Shown one piece after another: positions 57,844 through 64,000 of a DNA stretch of 64,000 bases; positions within the stretch are counted from its first letter, which is position 1; each line of letters starts with the position of its first letter. The notes under the pieces were generated by a model. It was not told the DNA's origin. It did not search any database and saw only the letters and a list, made by a program, of their open reading frames with translations. The stretch lies in contig CM041086.1 in the NCBI GenBank assembly GCA_023079485.1, positions 13,028,401 to 13,092,400 of the forward strand, given 5' to 3'. The stretch is from Archilochus colubris (Eukaryota; Chordata; Aves; Apodiformes; Trochilidae). Both the position numbers and the translations under genes were made by a program.

Positions 57844-59149
57844 CTGACCAGAGTTAAGAGATGAGACCTGGGGATGGGGTGCTGGGTGGAACAGATGTCA
57901 TTGAGAGGCGTAGGTTGGGCTGGGGGTCCCAAGGCATCCAGCTTGAGCTGTAACCACAGAACTAAAAGGCTAATTGGAAACCTTCTTTAGACTTGGCATT
58001 CTTAGCATGATCCTAAGGTCAGGACCTGTTATGGTGGTCAGGACACAAAAATCTCCAACAAGAACAACTCAGTGTTTGCTGATGTGACCTACTTTTCCTA
58101 AGCTCAAGCAAAGGGGTTTATGTGCTGTAGTGCCTTAGTGATTAAAAAAAAAATTAATTTTCAACTTACTTTTGCTTATATCCTAATGCTTATTTCCCAT
58201 CGGCAGCAGCAGGACAAGATGTTGGAGTCATTTTAAAGATGATCATGTATCAGGAAGCAGTTGCTTAACCAGGAAAAAAAATAAATCCCTGCTCCATTCT
58301 AGGTTGATCAGCATCCAGTGTATCTCTTTCCAGTTAACTCCATGTTTTACAAGGTATCCTCCGCACTAAGTCCAATGTCTCTCAATTCCTCAAGTGTTGA
58401 GGTGTTATTTTCTATATACCAAAAGGTACATCCACAACCCCTTGCCTCTTTAAGGGACATACCCCCCTCTCAAATCTAAAGCCACCATCTTAAATTCAGC
58501 ACCAGTTGCTCTTGTTATCATGAGATAATGCAGACTGCACTTCCTCTCAGAAGTATTTGCTGCTCCACTGTCAGATTTTATTATTTTTTCAATTTTTTTT
58601 TACTGCAAAATTCTGTAGGACTGTGGAGAACACAGGAGGAGGAAACATTCTCCTTAAGGATGAATTGTTATTAGAAAAAACAACCCATGCATTTAGATGC
58701 CTTTGTTCCTCAGTAACTGTACCAGAGCCACAAAAACTTTGACTATAGTGGGAGGCAGTGAATAATTGTTCAGCAAGAGAGGAGCCTCCTCTGTGAGTAA
58801 CAAGCCACCACCTTGGGTGTTCTTGTACCATTTCTGGCACTTCTCTACCTTCTAATCCTGATTCAGAGTTTGTGAGGATGTTTATCTCCTTCCCCTCCAA
58901 TAACCTGGTAGAAGACTTAATAATAAAAATAATAATTCAGGAATGGAAGCCACTTAGAAAACTCAAGGGATTTTAATGACTGAATGAAGAAGGAACTACT
59001 TATATATAAGTAGCAAACAGGTATTTTGCTATCAAAGCACAAGCTAAAGAATTTAAAGAAGCAACAAACATCAGTAAGCCCAACATACAGAACTTTTGAG
59101 TAAGAAGGCATTTTACACACAAGAGTTTATCAACACAAAACTGTTTAAT

Positions 59150-59150
<1 letters not shown>
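57844..59150. other. Intergenic, no gene recognised
   Basis: AT-rich sequence between the open frame at 57.6 kb and the probable end of the CUL4B 3' UTR. No feature identified. Confidence 0.5.

Positions 59151-64000
<4,850 letters not shown>

Overview
This is a vertebrate, almost certainly avian, genomic window. Genes are split into many short exons with GT/AG introns. Both well-resolved promoters sit in CpG islands. The dominant interspersed repeat is the CR1 LINE, the typical avian retroposon. Four neighbouring genes can be assembled exon by exon: TMEM255A (minus strand, left, 3' end off the window), ATP1B4 (plus), LAMP2 (minus) and CUL4B (minus, 5' end off the window). This is the order known from human Xq24; in birds the block lies on chromosome 4, or 4A in passerines (established synteny, not visible here).

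Layout. 1-20,192 holds TMEM255A: seven coding exons, 222 codons up to the fourth membrane segment, with the last Pro-rich exon outside the window. Its CpG-island promoter is at about 19.6-20.6 kb. 20.2-23.2 kb is a head-to-head intergenic gap with one CR1. 23,186-31,484 holds ATP1B4: eight coding exons joining without frame breaks into 323 residues. 31.5-35.8 kb is a tail-to-tail gap. 35,788-50,104 holds LAMP2: eight shared exons plus the alternative last exons 9B (42.3 kb) and 9C (35.8 kb), giving 419 and 420 residues. Between them at 38.6-38.8 kb lies a damaged 9A-like exon. The CpG promoter of LAMP2 is at 49.6-50.4 kb. 50.4-59 kb is intergenic with CR1, an LTR-like element, a duplicated 110-bp element and two unexplained exon-like ORFs. 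About 59.1-64 kb holds the 3' UTR and last two coding exons of CUL4B.

The genes do not form a pathway. TMEM255A is a four-pass membrane protein of unknown role. ATP1B4 is a P-type ATPase beta-subunit family member. LAMP2 is the major lysosomal membrane glycoprotein. CUL4B is the scaffold of CRL4 ubiquitin ligases.

Most interesting: the LAMP2A-type terminal exon (isoform A is the chaperone-mediated-autophagy receptor in mammals) is recognisable but out of frame in at least two places and has lost the tail motif, while 9B and 9C are intact. If this is not an assembly artefact, the bird has lost isoform A. Also notable: a 342-nt uninterrupted polypurine tract with 26 perfect 10-bp units between the 9A remnant and 9C; a short, non-eutherian-type N-terminus of ATP1B4; TFE-type E-boxes around LAMP2 exon 1; and a weak LAMP2 exon 5 donor with an open read-through frame.
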